Counted from the stretch's first letter, positions 7,851-16,156 are shown. The stretch: DNA of 64,000 bases from Streptomyces sp. NRRL S-340 (GCF_000720185.1 NZ_JOIY01000034.1:67450-131449), one strand, 5' to 3'. Notes: generated by a model not told the origin, from the letters alone. A program made the numbers and translations.

Positions 7851-8719
7851 CGGGGGCCCTCCAGGTTCCTGCTGAGCGCGTCCAGGGCGCGGCTGGCGGT
7901 GGACTTGACCGCTCCCCGGGACAGGCCCAGGGTCTCGGCGATCTGCACCTCGGTGAGATGGGACCAGTAGCGCAGCACCAGGACCTCGCGCTGACGCCGG
8001 GTGAGCCGGGCCAGCGCGTTCAGCACCTCGCGGTGCTCCTCGCGGAGCAGGACGTACTCCTCGGGCGGCGGGGCCGGGCGCTCCCGTTCGAGCACGGCCC
8101 GGCGGACGGTCCTGCGCCGCCGGAGCACCGAGCGGGCGGCGTTGACCACGCTCGTGCGCAGGTACGCCTCCGGGTCGTCCAGCCGCTCCAGACGGTGCCC
8201 GTGACGGCGCAGCAGCGCCGTGAACGCGTCCTGCACCACGTCCTCGGCCGTGGGCAGGTCGTCGACCAGCAGGACGGCCAGGCGCACCAGCGCGAGCCTG
8301 CGGTGGTGGTACAGCCGGTGGAGGTCGACCCCTTGGCCGGTGTCCCGCCGCCGGGGGCGGTCGGTGGGTCCCGATGGGATGCGGCCGCTGCCAGGGGGCG
8401 GGGTGTGGTCGGCGCCGGGGGGCAGGGCCGTGAGGGCGCCGGCTGCTCCGGCGGTGGGTACGACGGCGGGCGTGGCGGCGTGAACGGCGGGGGACGTGGC
8501 GGTGGGGCCGGTGGGGGGCGCTGGGCGCTCGGGTGCGTGCCGGAACAACCGCCCCCAGGCGCGCGGGAGTGCGCCCGCGTACGGGAACAGCGCCCTCGCG
8601 GCGCGCACGGCTCCCGCGCGTCCTGCGGTTCCGGTTCCCGCGCCTCCCGCGGCACCGGCCGTCCTCGCGGGTGCGGGCGCGTACACGGGCCCGCACGGTG
8701 CGGCATGAGATGCGGACAT
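7847..8719 (-). CDS. ECF-type RNA polymerase sigma factor (SigE-family style)
   Basis: A 290-residue protein. Residues about 130-290 form an ECF sigma factor: region 2 around LVRLAVLLVDDLPTAEDVVQ-DAF and region 4 as LTRRQREVLVLRYWSHLTEV then QIAETLGLSRGAVKSTASRA. Residues 1-130 are a low-complexity Ala/Pro/Gly-rich extension not usual for ECF factors. The start at 8719 is supported by GAAGGATC seven bases upstream, so the extension seems to be translated. Co-transcribed with a small membrane protein. A Crp-like palindrome lies ~120 bp upstream. Target promoters are unknown. Confidence 0.85.
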   Translation of the reverse strand: MSASHAAPCGPVYAPAPARTAGAAGGAGTGTAGRAGAVRAARALFPYAGALPRAWGRLFRHAPERPAPPTGPTATSPAVHAATPAVVPTAGAAGALTALPPGADHTPPPGSGRIPSGPTDRPRRRDTGQGVDLHRLYHHRRLALVRLAVLLVDDLPTAEDVVQDAFTALLRRHGHRLERLDDPEAYLRTSVVNAARSVLRRRRTVRRAVLERERPAPPPEEYVLLREEHREVLNALARLTRRQREVLVLRYWSHLTEVQIAETLGLSRGAVKSTASRALDALSRNLEGPR

Positions 8720-8838
8720 GACGATCCTTCACTCGGGGAACAGGGGGGCGGGCCGGGAAAGTCCGGGCCTCCATGGGCTTCAGACGTGCGGCGGGTGCCG
8801 AGGTTGCGGGTGGGACGACGCGGAGCACCGTCTTCGCC

Positions 8839-8854
8839 GGTGATGTGGATCACA
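8839..8854 (-). promoter_or_regulatory. Crp-like palindrome upstream of the sigma gene
   Basis: On the minus strand the sequence is TGTGATCCACATCACC, matching TGTGA-N6-TCAC with a perfect GTGAT/ATCAC dyad. It is centred ~127 bp upstream of the sigma start in an otherwise gene-free 496-bp intergenic region (8720-9215). Single site, no experimental support. Confidence 0.4.
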
Positions 8855-9080
8855 AGGGGGCGGGGTCGGCGGAGCACGCGCGGGAGCGCGAAACCGGCGT
8901 GCGGCGGCGGGCATCCGTCCGCTACCGTGCGGTCCATGTCGAGCCCCGAGTCAGCCGAGGTGGGGGCTTTCGGTCACGCCGTCAGCCCCCTGCACCCCTG
9001 AACCACCGGAACGCCGGAGCACCGGCCCTCCGGGGCCGGCCCTCGTGCCGGACCACCGGGACGGCAGGAGCACTGCACTG

Positions 9081-9132
9081 CCGGATCGCCGGATCGCCGG
9101 ATCGCCGGATCGCCGGATCGCCGGATCGCCGG
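9081..9132. repeat. Tandem repeat of CCGGATCG, 6.5 copies
   Basis: Six exact copies of the 8-mer CCGGATCG (9081-9128) followed by CCGG. It lies ~85 bp upstream of the chloramphenicol-type MFS start, in the 496-bp sigma/MFS intergenic region where no gene is supported. A simple-sequence array with 8-bp units could vary in length between strains. Confidence 0.85.
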
Positions 9133-9215
9133 TGAAGTGTGCCCTGCGGGGGCTGACCGCGGTGACGAGACGACGTTCTCTCGTTCCTCTCCTCACCTCA
9201 CCTCGGGGTCACTCG

Positions 9216-10436
9216 ATGCCTCTCGCTCTGTACCTGCTCGCCCTGGCGGTCTTCGCCATGGGCACCTCCGAATTCATGCTCGCCGGGCTGCTGCCCGCCA
9301 TCGCCTCCGACCTCCACGTCACGGTGGGCGCGGCGGGCGCGCTCACCTCGGCCTTCGCGATCGGCATGGCCGTCGGCGCCCCGCTCATGGCCGCCCTCGC
9401 CCGGAACCGCTCGGGGCGGACCGTCCTGCTCGCGTTCGTCCTGCTGTTCTCGGCGGCTCACGCCGTGGGCGCCACCACGACGAGTTTTCCCGTCCTGTGC
9501 GCCACCCGGCTCGTCGCGGCGCTGGCGAACGCCGGGTTCCTCGCCGTGGCCGTGACGACGGCGGGCACGCTGGCCGGGCCCGACCGGAAGGGACGGGCGC
9601 TGGCCGTGCTGCTGTCCGGCACGACGGTGGCCACGGTCGCCGGGGTCCCCGGGGGCTCGGTGCTGGGCACGCTGTTGGGCTGGCGCGCCACCTTCTGGGC
9701 GGTCGCCGTCCTGTGCCTGCCCGCGGCCGCCGGCCTCCTCAAGACCCTGCCGGCGGGGTCCGCGCGGGCGGACACGGAGGAAGGCAGGCCGCGACTGCGC
9801 TGGGAACTGGCGCAGTTGCGCAGGCCACGCCTGGTGCTGGTGCTGCTGCTCGGTGCGCTGGTGAATGCCGCGACCTTCGCGAGTTTCACGTTCCTGGCCC
9901 CCGTCGTGACCGGGGCGGCCGGGCTGGGGGAACTGTGGGTGCCGCTCGTGCTGGTGCTCTTCGGCGCGGGTTCCTTCGTGGGGGTCACCGTCGCCGGACG
10001 ACTGGCCGACCGGCGGCCCGGCCGGGTCGTCGCGGTCGGCGGTCCCGCGCTGGCCGTCGGCTGGCCGGTCCTCGCCGTGTCGGCGGCCGAGCCGGCCGCT
10101 CTGCTCGTCCTCGTGTTCCTGCTGGGCGCGTTGTCGTTCGCGCTGGGCGGGACACTGATCACGCGGGCCCTCTACGAGGGGTCGCGGGCGCCCACGATGT
10201 CCGGCGCCTACGCGACGGCGGCCCTCAACGTCGGCGCCACCGCCGGACCGCTCATCGCCGCGACCGCCCTCGGGACCCCGGCGGGGGACCTCGGACCGCT
10301 CTGGGCGAGCGGACTGCTCGTCGTGGCGGCCCTCCTGGTCGCGTACCCCTTCCGCACGGTGATCGCCACGGCGACCGAGGCGACCGAGCCGACCGAGCCG
10401 ACCGAGGCGACCGAGGCGACCGGGGAGGGCCGGTGA
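9216..10436 (+). CDS. MFS transporter, chloramphenicol-efflux (Cml/Cmr) type
   Basis: A 406-residue, 12-TM drug:H+ antiporter of the DHA1 group. The N-terminus MPLALYLLALAVFAMGTSEF, followed by MLAGLLPAIASDL, is close to the Streptomyces chloramphenicol-resistance pumps as I remember them. The motif-C-like region TTVATVAGVPGGSVLG-TLLGWR in TM5 is the antiporter signature. The start (ATG 9216) is chosen because upstream in-frame sequence is the CCGGATCG repeat; the ribosome binding site is weak (CGGGGTC). The C-terminus ends in a short Thr/Glu repeat coded by a 9-bp tandem repeat. Confers efflux of phenicols or related compounds by family; actual substrate untested. Confidence 0.88.
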   Translation: MPLALYLLALAVFAMGTSEFMLAGLLPAIASDLHVTVGAAGALTSAFAIGMAVGAPLMAALARNRSGRTVLLAFVLLFSAAHAVGATTTSFPVLCATRLVAALANAGFLAVAVTTAGTLAGPDRKGRALAVLLSGTTVATVAGVPGGSVLGTLLGWRATFWAVAVLCLPAAAGLLKTLPAGSARADTEEGRPRLRWELAQLRRPRLVLVLLLGALVNAATFASFTFLAPVVTGAAGLGELWVPLVLVLFGAGSFVGVTVAGRLADRRPGRVVAVGGPALAVGWPVLAVSAAEPAALLVLVFLLGALSFALGGTLITRALYEGSRAPTMSGAYATAALNVGATAGPLIAATALGTPAGDLGPLWASGLLVVAALLVAYPFRTVIATATEATEPTEPTEATEATGEGR

Positions 10437-10509
10437 CCCGGGCCAGGACTCGGGCCGCTGCGACGACCCGGGGTGCCCGGCGTGCCCCGGGTCTCCGGCG
10501 TGCCCCGCG

Positions 10510-10660
10510 CCCGTCCCGACGCCGCTGCCTGGTTACGCGCCCGTCTCGGCGCCCCTGCCTGGGCCGGGTTCCGCGTCCGTCCAGGCGCCCGTGCCTGGGT
10601 CGGCTTCCGCGTCCGTCCCGACGCCGCTGCCTGGGCCGGCTTCCGCGCCCGTCCCGGTCC
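10510..10660. repeat. Degenerate ~51-bp tandem repeat at gene 3' end
   Basis: About three degenerate units containing CGTCC-GACGCCGCTGCCTGG, spanning the spacer after the MFS gene and the last ~40 codons of the minus-strand DNA-binding protein. It encodes that protein's Gly/Ala/Thr/Asp-rich tail (PGTGAWTDAEPGPGRGAETG). Confidence 0.6.
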
Positions 10661-11078
10661 GGCTGACCAGTCGCTCGTAGCGCTGCCTGGCCGCCTGCGG
10701 GGTGGCCAGGCCGAGGCCGAAGGCGATCTCGGGCCAGGTCATACCGCGTCCCCGCGCCATCCCGAGCAGCCCCGCCTCGAGTTCGTCCATCTCGGCGCGG
10801 GCGAGCGGGACGAGACTCAGCGCGGCGGTGATGTCCGCGCGGTCGACCTCGGGCTCACCGTCCTCGCGCAGAGCCGCGCCGCTGAGCAGGAACGACACGA
10901 TCCTGATCGCCTCGTGCGGGCCGGGCATCGCGGGGTGGACCTGACGGCGGCGCTGCTCGTCCGTGGCGGCGTGACGCTCCGCGATGCGGAACAGGGAGGC
11001 GTACACGCGCTGCGCCCGCGCCTCCTCGGCGCTCGGCGGGGTGAAGGCGTCGGCAGGCTGCTGGGGCGTCGTCGGCAT
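10533..11078 (-). CDS. Putative HTH DNA-binding protein (Streptomyces conserved)
   Basis: A 181-residue protein. Residues about 100-145 (MARGRGMTWPEIAFGLGLAT, PQAARQRYERLVSR) form a helix-turn-helix of a type common in streptomycete hypothetical DNA-binding proteins. The N-terminal half is a helical domain (ARAQRVYASLFRIAERHAAT). The C-terminal ~40 residues are repetitive Gly/Ala/Thr coded by a degenerate tandem repeat, ending in TAA, a rare stop in this genome. A strong promoter is placed so that the transcript would begin at the ATG. Role unknown; a transcription factor is likely. Confidence 0.78.
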   Translation of the reverse strand: MPTTPQQPADAFTPPSAEEARAQRVYASLFRIAERHAATDEQRRRQVHPAMPGPHEAIRIVSFLLSGAALREDGEPEVDRADITAALSLVPLARAEMDELEAGLLGMARGRGMTWPEIAFGLGLATPQAARQRYERLVSRTGTGAEAGPGSGVGTDAEADPGTGAWTDAEPGPGRGAETGA

Positions 11079-11084
11079 GCGGTC

Positions 11085-11113
11085 ATCCTGCGGGGCAAAT
11101 AATTTGTTGTCAA
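11085..11113 (-). promoter_or_regulatory. Consensus promoter, leaderless
   Basis: On the minus strand: TTGACA (11108-11113), a 17-bp spacer, then CAGGAT (11085-11090). The ATG at 11078 follows the -10 box by six bases, so the transcript should be leaderless. This is a near-ideal housekeeping (HrdB-type) promoter. Confidence 0.7.
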
Positions 11114-11305
11114 CGCTCCGCAGTAAACGGCCAGTTGTTACGAGATGTGACGTCCGCTCATCGGCGGAGCCCGGGCACCGGGCACCCCGCCGTGGACCGG
11201 CACGAGCGGGCGGAGGGCCGTACGGGACCGCTGTCGCCCGGCGTTCATCCCGTGGACTCATTGGTCGCATATGAGTAACGGGTCTGGCCCAGAAAGGATC
11301 CCTTC

Positions 11306-12316
11306 ATGGAACGCAGGTCCCTCATCGCCGCGACGGCCGGTGCCGTCGCGCTCGGTGCACTCGCCGAGGTCCCCGCCGAAGCGGCCCCGCTGCGCGGCGG
11401 CGCACCGCTGACCGCCTTCAACGTCATCAGCGACATCCAGGGCGACCTCGGCGACCTCGCCGTCGCGCTGAAGGACATGCGCGCCACCAACCCGCACAGT
11501 TCGGGACTGGCCGTGGCCGGTGACATCACCCCGCGCGGCTACGACGCGGAGTACGCCGAGGTGCGCAAGGTGTTCGCGGGCAGTCCGCACCCGCGCGAGA
11601 TCGCCTGGGCCATCGGCAACCACGAGTTCTACGTGCCGAAGTGGGCCGACCCCGGCACGCTGGCCCAGGCCACCTGGCCCAACGGCACCACCGAGGACTC
11701 GCTGTTCCGCAGTTTCTACCGCTTCGCCGAGCGGGGCAGGGTCTACGCGGAGACGACGTTCGGCGGCATACCGGTGCTCACGATCGGCACCGAGCGCTAC
11801 ATGCACTACCACGACCCGAAGCTGTGGGACGAGGTGTGGCTGAGCGAGACGCAGTTCCGGTGGCTGGAGGAGCGCCTGGCGTACTGGGCACGCCGGCGCA
11901 GGCCCGTCATGGTGATCACGCACCACCCGCTGCCGGACACCGTCTCCGGAACCCGCAACAAGCTCTACATGAGCGACTACCTCCAGGCCGACCGGCTGCT
12001 CGGACTCCTCGGCCGCCACCGTGACGTGTTCCTCTTCAGCGGGCACACGCACTGGGACCTCGGCCTGTCCGACTGGTACGTGCGCCGTGTGGTGCCGGGG
12101 ACGGCCAACCTCGACGGTTTCGCGGTCATCAACACCGGTGCCGTGCAGACCGGTTTCACCGACAACGGGCAGGGCGGCGAGAACGCCGTGGACGGCGCGT
12201 TCAACCAGGGCCTCCAGGTCGAGGTGTACCGTGACCGGGTGGTGGTCAAGGCGCGCGACTTCGCCTCCGGTACCTGGCTGAAGCAGGTCACCGTGCCGCT
12301 CGCGACCCGCATCTGA
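11306..12316 (+). CDS. Secreted metallophosphoesterase (Tat-type signal)
   Basis: A 336-residue calcineurin-like phosphoesterase. The N-terminus MERRSLIAATAGAVALGALA has a twin-arginine pair and hydrophobic core ending in AEA, so export by Tat is likely. The metal-binding motifs are in order: NVISDIQGD (D-x-[HQ]), VAGDITPRG (GD), IGNHEFY (GNHE), VITHHPL and FSGHTHWD (GHxH). The start follows AAAGGATC. A dinuclear metal phosphomonoesterase or diesterase acting outside the cell is expected; substrate unknown. Stands alone; the next gene is convergent. Confidence 0.88.
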   Translation: MERRSLIAATAGAVALGALAEVPAEAAPLRGGAPLTAFNVISDIQGDLGDLAVALKDMRATNPHSSGLAVAGDITPRGYDAEYAEVRKVFAGSPHPREIAWAIGNHEFYVPKWADPGTLAQATWPNGTTEDSLFRSFYRFAERGRVYAETTFGGIPVLTIGTERYMHYHDPKLWDEVWLSETQFRWLEERLAYWARRRRPVMVITHHPLPDTVSGTRNKLYMSDYLQADRLLGLLGRHRDVFLFSGHTHWDLGLSDWYVRRVVPGTANLDGFAVINTGAVQTGFTDNGQGGENAVDGAFNQGLQVEVYRDRVVVKARDFASGTWLKQVTVPLATRI

Positions 12317-12646
12317 CCGCGCCGCCCGCGCGTCACCGCGCGGCCTGCTCCGGACCGTGCGGGCGCGCGTCACCGCACGGCCCGTGTCCCACCCCGCCGG
12401 CCCCGCATCACCGCACGGCCCGCATCCGGCCGTGCCGGTCCTCGCACGACCGCGCCGGCCCGCGTACGCGGGCCGGCTCAGCCCTCGATCCGCTCTCCCG
12501 CACTCAACTCCCGGGCAGGGTCCCTTCGGTCCCTCCACCGGCTCCGGACGGGCGGTGCGCGGAAGGCGTGGCGGAGGCCGGTGACGCGCACGTCGTGCGC
12601 GCCGGCGAGTGCGCCGGCGCGGAACGGTGCGCGGGCCACAGGAGCG
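12317..12646. other. Gene-free convergent spacer with CACCGCACGGCC repeats
   Basis: 330 bp between convergent genes. The left part has several degenerate copies of CGTCACCGCRCGGCC (about 12330-12425). A perfect 24-bp palindrome follows at 12454-12477. No coding sequence is supported. Confidence 0.55.
12454..12477. terminator. Perfect 24-bp palindrome (probable terminator)
   Basis: A continuous self-complementary 24-mer with arms GCCGGCCCGCGT/ACGCGGGCCGGC and no loop bases. It lies between the convergent metallophosphoesterase and GDPD genes, consistent with a bidirectional terminator. Confidence 0.55.
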
Positions 12647-13498
12647 TCAGACGCACTTGCCCTGCAGCCACGTCGTGAGGTCCTTCGTCCACGAGGTGGC
12701 GACGGGCACCGAGGTCGTGGTCGAGCCCAGCCGGGTCCAGGCCGCCTGCCAGGAGGCGTAGTTGCCGGAGGCCGCGGGCGGCGGTTCCTCCCAGCCGATC
12801 CCGTCGATCCAGCTGGGGTGGCCCGTGAGCGTGGCCGACAGACCGGCTGCCTTGATGCGCTTGTCCAGTTCGGGCTGCAGCGCGGTGTCGTGCGTGTAGA
12901 TCATGATCTTCTGCGAGGCTATACGCTCCGATATGGGCGCTATCACCTCCGCCCACGCCCGCTCACGGATGGCCGAGTCGCTGTTGAGCAGCGACTGCTC
13001 GGCCTCGCCCTTGAGTTCCACCAGAGGCGTCAGGTTCTTGGACTTGGCGCTGTCGAGCCATTCTCGGAAGGTGTAGACGGTCTCGCCGGTGTAGGGGCCG
13101 CGGGTGATGGTCCGGCCCTTGAGCTGGTCGGCCCCGGTCGCCCACCACAGTTCGGTGATGGGCTTGCGGGTGCCGGTGAGCCCGTTGGTCGTGGTGTTGT
13201 GCCACATGACCCCCTTGGTGCCGTCCCGGGTGAGCTGGAGGTCGGCCTCGACGCCGCCCGCTCCCCAGCTCTTCTGCTGGGCGAGCCCCTTGGGGTTGTT
13301 GGGCTGCCGCACCTGGTCACGGTCCCAGGGGTCGGCGCCGGTGGGGTAACCGCCGTGCCCGAAGACCGTCGGGCAGAGGGGCAGCGCGGTCGTGGCGGCC
13401 CCCGCGGGCGAGGCCTGCGCGGTGCAGAGCAGCAGCACCGCCGAGGCGGCGGCCACCCCCCACGTCCTTGGTCCCGGCATGGTCCACGGTCCCGGCAT
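12647..13498 (-). CDS. Secreted GDPD/PLC-like phosphodiesterase family protein
   Basis: A 283-residue exported TIM-barrel protein. A hydrophobic segment at about 14-31 ends in ASPAGAA, a probable signal peptidase I site. The mature N-terminus FGHGGYPTGAD and GVEADLQLTRDGTKGVMWHN correspond to the catalytic HR-G and E-x-D...H elements of glycerophosphodiester phosphodiesterases, but the usual H-R-G is H-G-G, so activity is uncertain. Later strands LTPLVELKGEA and KIMIYTHD fit the barrel. Ends in a Cys (LQGKCV) that may pair with the Cys near residue 42. An alternative ATG lies at 13480. The family removes head groups from glycerophosphodiesters; here the substrate is not predictable. Confidence 0.75.
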   Translation of the reverse strand: MPGPWTMPGPRTWGVAAASAVLLLCTAQASPAGAATTALPLCPTVFGHGGYPTGADPWDRDQVRQPNNPKGLAQQKSWGAGGVEADLQLTRDGTKGVMWHNTTTNGLTGTRKPITELWWATGADQLKGRTITRGPYTGETVYTFREWLDSAKSKNLTPLVELKGEAEQSLLNSDSAIRERAWAEVIAPISERIASQKIMIYTHDTALQPELDKRIKAAGLSATLTGHPSWIDGIGWEEPPPAASGNYASWQAAWTRLGSTTTSVPVATSWTKDLTTWLQGKCV

Positions 13499-13686
13499 GT
13501 TCCACCTCGTGTCTTCCCGGCGCGCGTGAGCACGCCTGTGGCGGTGCCCCCGGCCGCGGTCGCGGCCGGAGCCGCGCCTCCCGGGGCGAACCGCGCGGCA
13601 GTTCGAGCCGACAGGCGCCGCCGCAGCTTACGAGGGATCGGCCAAGTCGCTCTACTGTTCGGCCCTTTGAGGTGGTATGCCGCGAA

Positions 13687-13770
13687 TCACCAGGTCAGCG
13701 ACGGTCGGTACCCGTACGCCCGCCTCACGGCCGCGTCGGCCGCGGTCCGGTCGCCACCGGTCTCCGTCAT
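13687..13770 (-). CDS. Possible 27-residue ORF coupled to upstream gene
   Basis: An ATG at 13770 overlaps the stop codon of the upstream gene (ATGA) and opens a frame of 27 residues beginning MTETGGDRTAADAAVRRAYG. The junction style is the one used throughout this genome, but the peptide has no recognisable feature and could be chance or a remnant of a longer gene. The remaining spacer to the GDPD gene holds no other candidate. Confidence 0.2.
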   Translation of the reverse strand: MTETGGDRTAADAAVRRAYGYRPSLTW

Positions 13771-14240
13771 CGCAAGCCGACCACTTCCAGGCTGTTCGGG
13801 CCGTCGTCCGCGCCCTTCAGCGTGATGTCGAACAGCAGCCGTCCCCCGCCGGGGCGCAGGGTCACCTCGTGGCCCGGCCGGACCGCCTGCTGCGGACCCT
13901 GCTCGCGCGCGCCCTGCCCACGGCCCGCGATGCACGTGACGTACACCAGGGAACGGCCGGAGTTGCGCACCGTCACCCTCGACGTCCGCGCGCACCGCTC
14001 GCCGTCCCGGCTCCCGGCGGGGCAGACGTAGCGCACGTCGCCGAACCCGTACGTACCGCAGGACAGTTCCATGCCGCGCGGGAGGGAGGAACGGCACACG
14101 CGGCCGACGGCCACCCGGTCGGCCCGGGCCGGCGGCTCACCGTGCCGGCCGTGGAGCCAGCATCCCGCGACGGCCAGCCCGGCCACGGCGGACCAGGTGC
14201 ACGCGGCGGGCCACACGAATCCCCGGCGCGCGGACCTCAT
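13767..14240 (-). CDS. Hypothetical exported protein (possible lipoprotein)
   Basis: A 157-residue protein of unknown function. The N-terminus MRSARRGFVWPAACTWSAVA, then GLAVAGCWLHG, is a basic region plus hydrophobic helix ending in a lipobox-like VAGC. The mature part has paired cysteines (RVCRSSLPRGMELSCGTYGF, YVCPAG, RCART, YVTCIAG) and a beta-rich end (VTLRPGGGRLLFDITLKGAD), suggesting a small disulfide-bonded extracellular domain. The start at 14240 is preferred over an upstream ATG because it begins at the export signal. No close family recognised. Confidence 0.6.
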   Translation of the reverse strand: MRSARRGFVWPAACTWSAVAGLAVAGCWLHGRHGEPPARADRVAVGRVCRSSLPRGMELSCGTYGFGDVRYVCPAGSRDGERCARTSRVTVRNSGRSLVYVTCIAGRGQGAREQGPQQAVRPGHEVTLRPGGGRLLFDITLKGADDGPNSLEVVGLR

Positions 14241-14403
14241 CAGCGCAAGCCTCCACTTTCCGTGTCCTTCAGGGGGGTGTGCGCGGGCGTACGTGCCGGG
14301 CGGAGGGCGCGGACACGCACGGTCCCCGTACAAGAAACCTGAGTCAGTCTACGCACACCCGCCGAGCCTGCCCGGACCGATCGAACGCATACCTGCCGAC
14401 CCC

Positions 14404-14482
14404 GCACGAAACACTTTCCCAGCTGCCCCGAAATACCTCGCAGACAGCCCCGAAACACCTTCTGTACCACCCCGGAACACCT
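14404..14482. repeat. Four direct repeats of CCCCGAAACACCT with exact 22-bp period
   Basis: Units start at 14404, 14426, 14448 and 14470 (GCACGAAACACTT, CCCCGAAATACCT, CCCCGAAACACCT, CCCCGGAACACCT). The period is exactly 22 bp, near two helical turns. They lie in the 512-bp gene-free region (14241-14752) between a minus-strand hypothetical gene and the carboxypeptidase gene. Open frames across this stretch are not supported as genes. Confidence 0.7.
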
Positions 14483-14752
14483 GCCGGTCTGCCCCTTCGG
14501 GATCCGTCGGCCTGCCTTCCCGAACCTGCCGAACTGCCCCGCGACGCGCGTGCTCCGGCCCCTCCGGGTGGGGTCCCCCCGGCATTTTCCCGGCCCCTGC
14601 CATGGTTCCTTCACACCTGGTTCAACATGCCGCCAGACCTTTCACCGCTCCCCCACGTGCGGCTGTTTTCCTCGAACATGTCATATCTGACGGGTGGTAG
14701 GGTGCGCGCCGATCGTCCTACCTGACGTCCCGTACTCGAAATCTGGATATGC

Positions 14753-16156
14753 ATGAGTGATACGGCAGCGGAAACACATATGACCACGTACACCCCGGGC
14801 GGCCGTCGTCGGCACCGGAAGACGAAGCAGGGCGGAACGGGTGTCCGGCGGGCCGTGGTGCTCGCGATGGCGGTGCCCGTCGCCTCGGCCGCGCTCGCCG
14901 GCACCTCGGCCTTCGCGGCGGGCAACGACACCGCGACCGCGGCCGGGCACAGCGCGCCGGACCACGCCGAAGGCACCCCCGCCACCGGCACCACCGCCAC
15001 CGTCACCGATGACCAGCAGATGGCCGCGAACCTCGACGCCCGGGTGCTCGACCAGCGCCTGGGCTCCGACGTCAGCGGCGTGGTCCTCGACGCCGACTCC
15101 GACTCCACCCTGTGGGACCACCACGCCTCCACCGCGCTGATGCCCGCCTCCAACGCCAAACTGGCCACGGCGACCGCGGCGCTGACCGTGCTGGGCCCGC
15201 AGCACCGGTTCACCACGAAGGTCGTCTACGGCGACGGCACCCTGAAGCTGGTCGGAGGCGGTGACCGCACCCTCACCGGCGACGACCTCGGCGAGCTGGC
15301 GCGGACGGCGGTCGCCGGGCTGAAGAAGGCGGGCCTGTCCTCGGTGAAGGTCGCCGTGGACGACAGCCTGTTCCCCGAACCGACCCTGGCCGCCGGCTGG
15401 AACGACGGCTACTACCCGGACACCGTCGCCCCGGTCCGCGCCCTCGTCGTCGACGGCCACGGCGTCCAGGACACCTCCGTCGACGCCGGGCAGGCCTTCG
15501 CGAAACTGGTCGCCGCGCAGGGCGTCACCGTGGACGGCGACGTCACCCGCGCCACGGCCCGCCGCACCGACGTTCCGGTGGGCCACCACACCTCGGCCCC
15601 GCTGGCGGACGTCGTCAAGAAGATGCTCAAGACCAGCGACAACAACATCGCCGAGACCCTGCTGCGCATGACCGCGCTGAGAGCGGGACGGCCCGCCACC
15701 TTCGAGGGCGGCACCGAGGTCGTACGCCATGTGCTGAGCAGGCACTACGGCGTGTCCCTGGAGAACTTCGAGATCCACGACGGCAGCGGCCTGTCACGGG
15801 CCGACCGGATCCCCGCCGCCACCCTCGCGCAGCTCCTCGAACTGCTCACCGAAGACCGCTACGCGCACACGCTGGGCTCGATCCTGGAGGGCCTGCCCGT
15901 CGCCGGTGAGGCCGGCAGCACCCTCGGCCCGGAATGGGGCCGCTTCGACGACCCGCATTCGCAGTGCGCCGTCGGCAAGGTGCAGGCGAAGACGGGCACC
16001 CTGACCGGAGCGATCGCCCTGAGCGGTCTGACCCGGACCGAGAGCGGCGAGTGGAGGGTCTTCTCCTTCGTGGAGAACGGCGCGACGGCCGCCCCGAGCG
16101 ACACCAAGGACGCGATGGACGGCCTGGCCGCGACCGTGAACGGCTGCTGGGCCTGA
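14753..16156 (+). CDS. dacB: D-alanyl-D-alanine carboxypeptidase/endopeptidase (PBP4 type, peptidase S13)
   Basis: A 467-residue low-molecular-weight penicillin-binding protein that trims peptidoglycan stem peptides or cleaves cross-links outside the membrane. It has a basic N-terminus and a hydrophobic export segment at about 32-55. The three active-site motifs are visible: SxxK as PASNAKLATA (nucleophile Ser ~132), SxN as KTSDNNIAETL (~299), and KTG as QAKTGTLTGAI (~412). Length suits the S13 family. The start may be ATG 14753 or ATG 14780. A TAGGGT hexamer at 14698-14703 could be the -10 box, downstream of the 22-bp repeat array. Confidence 0.92.
   Translation: MSDTAAETHMTTYTPGGRRRHRKTKQGGTGVRRAVVLAMAVPVASAALAGTSAFAAGNDTATAAGHSAPDHAEGTPATGTTATVTDDQQMAANLDARVLDQRLGSDVSGVVLDADSDSTLWDHHASTALMPASNAKLATATAALTVLGPQHRFTTKVVYGDGTLKLVGGGDRTLTGDDLGELARTAVAGLKKAGLSSVKVAVDDSLFPEPTLAAGWNDGYYPDTVAPVRALVVDGHGVQDTSVDAGQAFAKLVAAQGVTVDGDVTRATARRTDVPVGHHTSAPLADVVKKMLKTSDNNIAETLLRMTALRAGRPATFEGGTEVVRHVLSRHYGVSLENFEIHDGSGLSRADRIPAATLAQLLELLTEDRYAHTLGSILEGLPVAGEAGSTLGPEWGRFDDPHSQCAVGKVQAKTGTLTGAIALSGLTRTESGEWRVFSFVENGATAAPSDTKDAMDGLAATVNGCWA

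Noticed and set aside
9081..9132. CRISPR-like repeat
   Set aside because: Units are 8 bp and contiguous with no spacers; a simple tandem repeat.
8773..9135. 120-codon frame upstream of the MFS gene
   Set aside because: Its end is translation of the CCGGATCG array; no ribosome site or domain.
14279..14725. 148-codon frame before dacB
   Set aside because: Covers the 22-bp repeat array, has no ribosome site and has atypical composition; better explained as non-coding.
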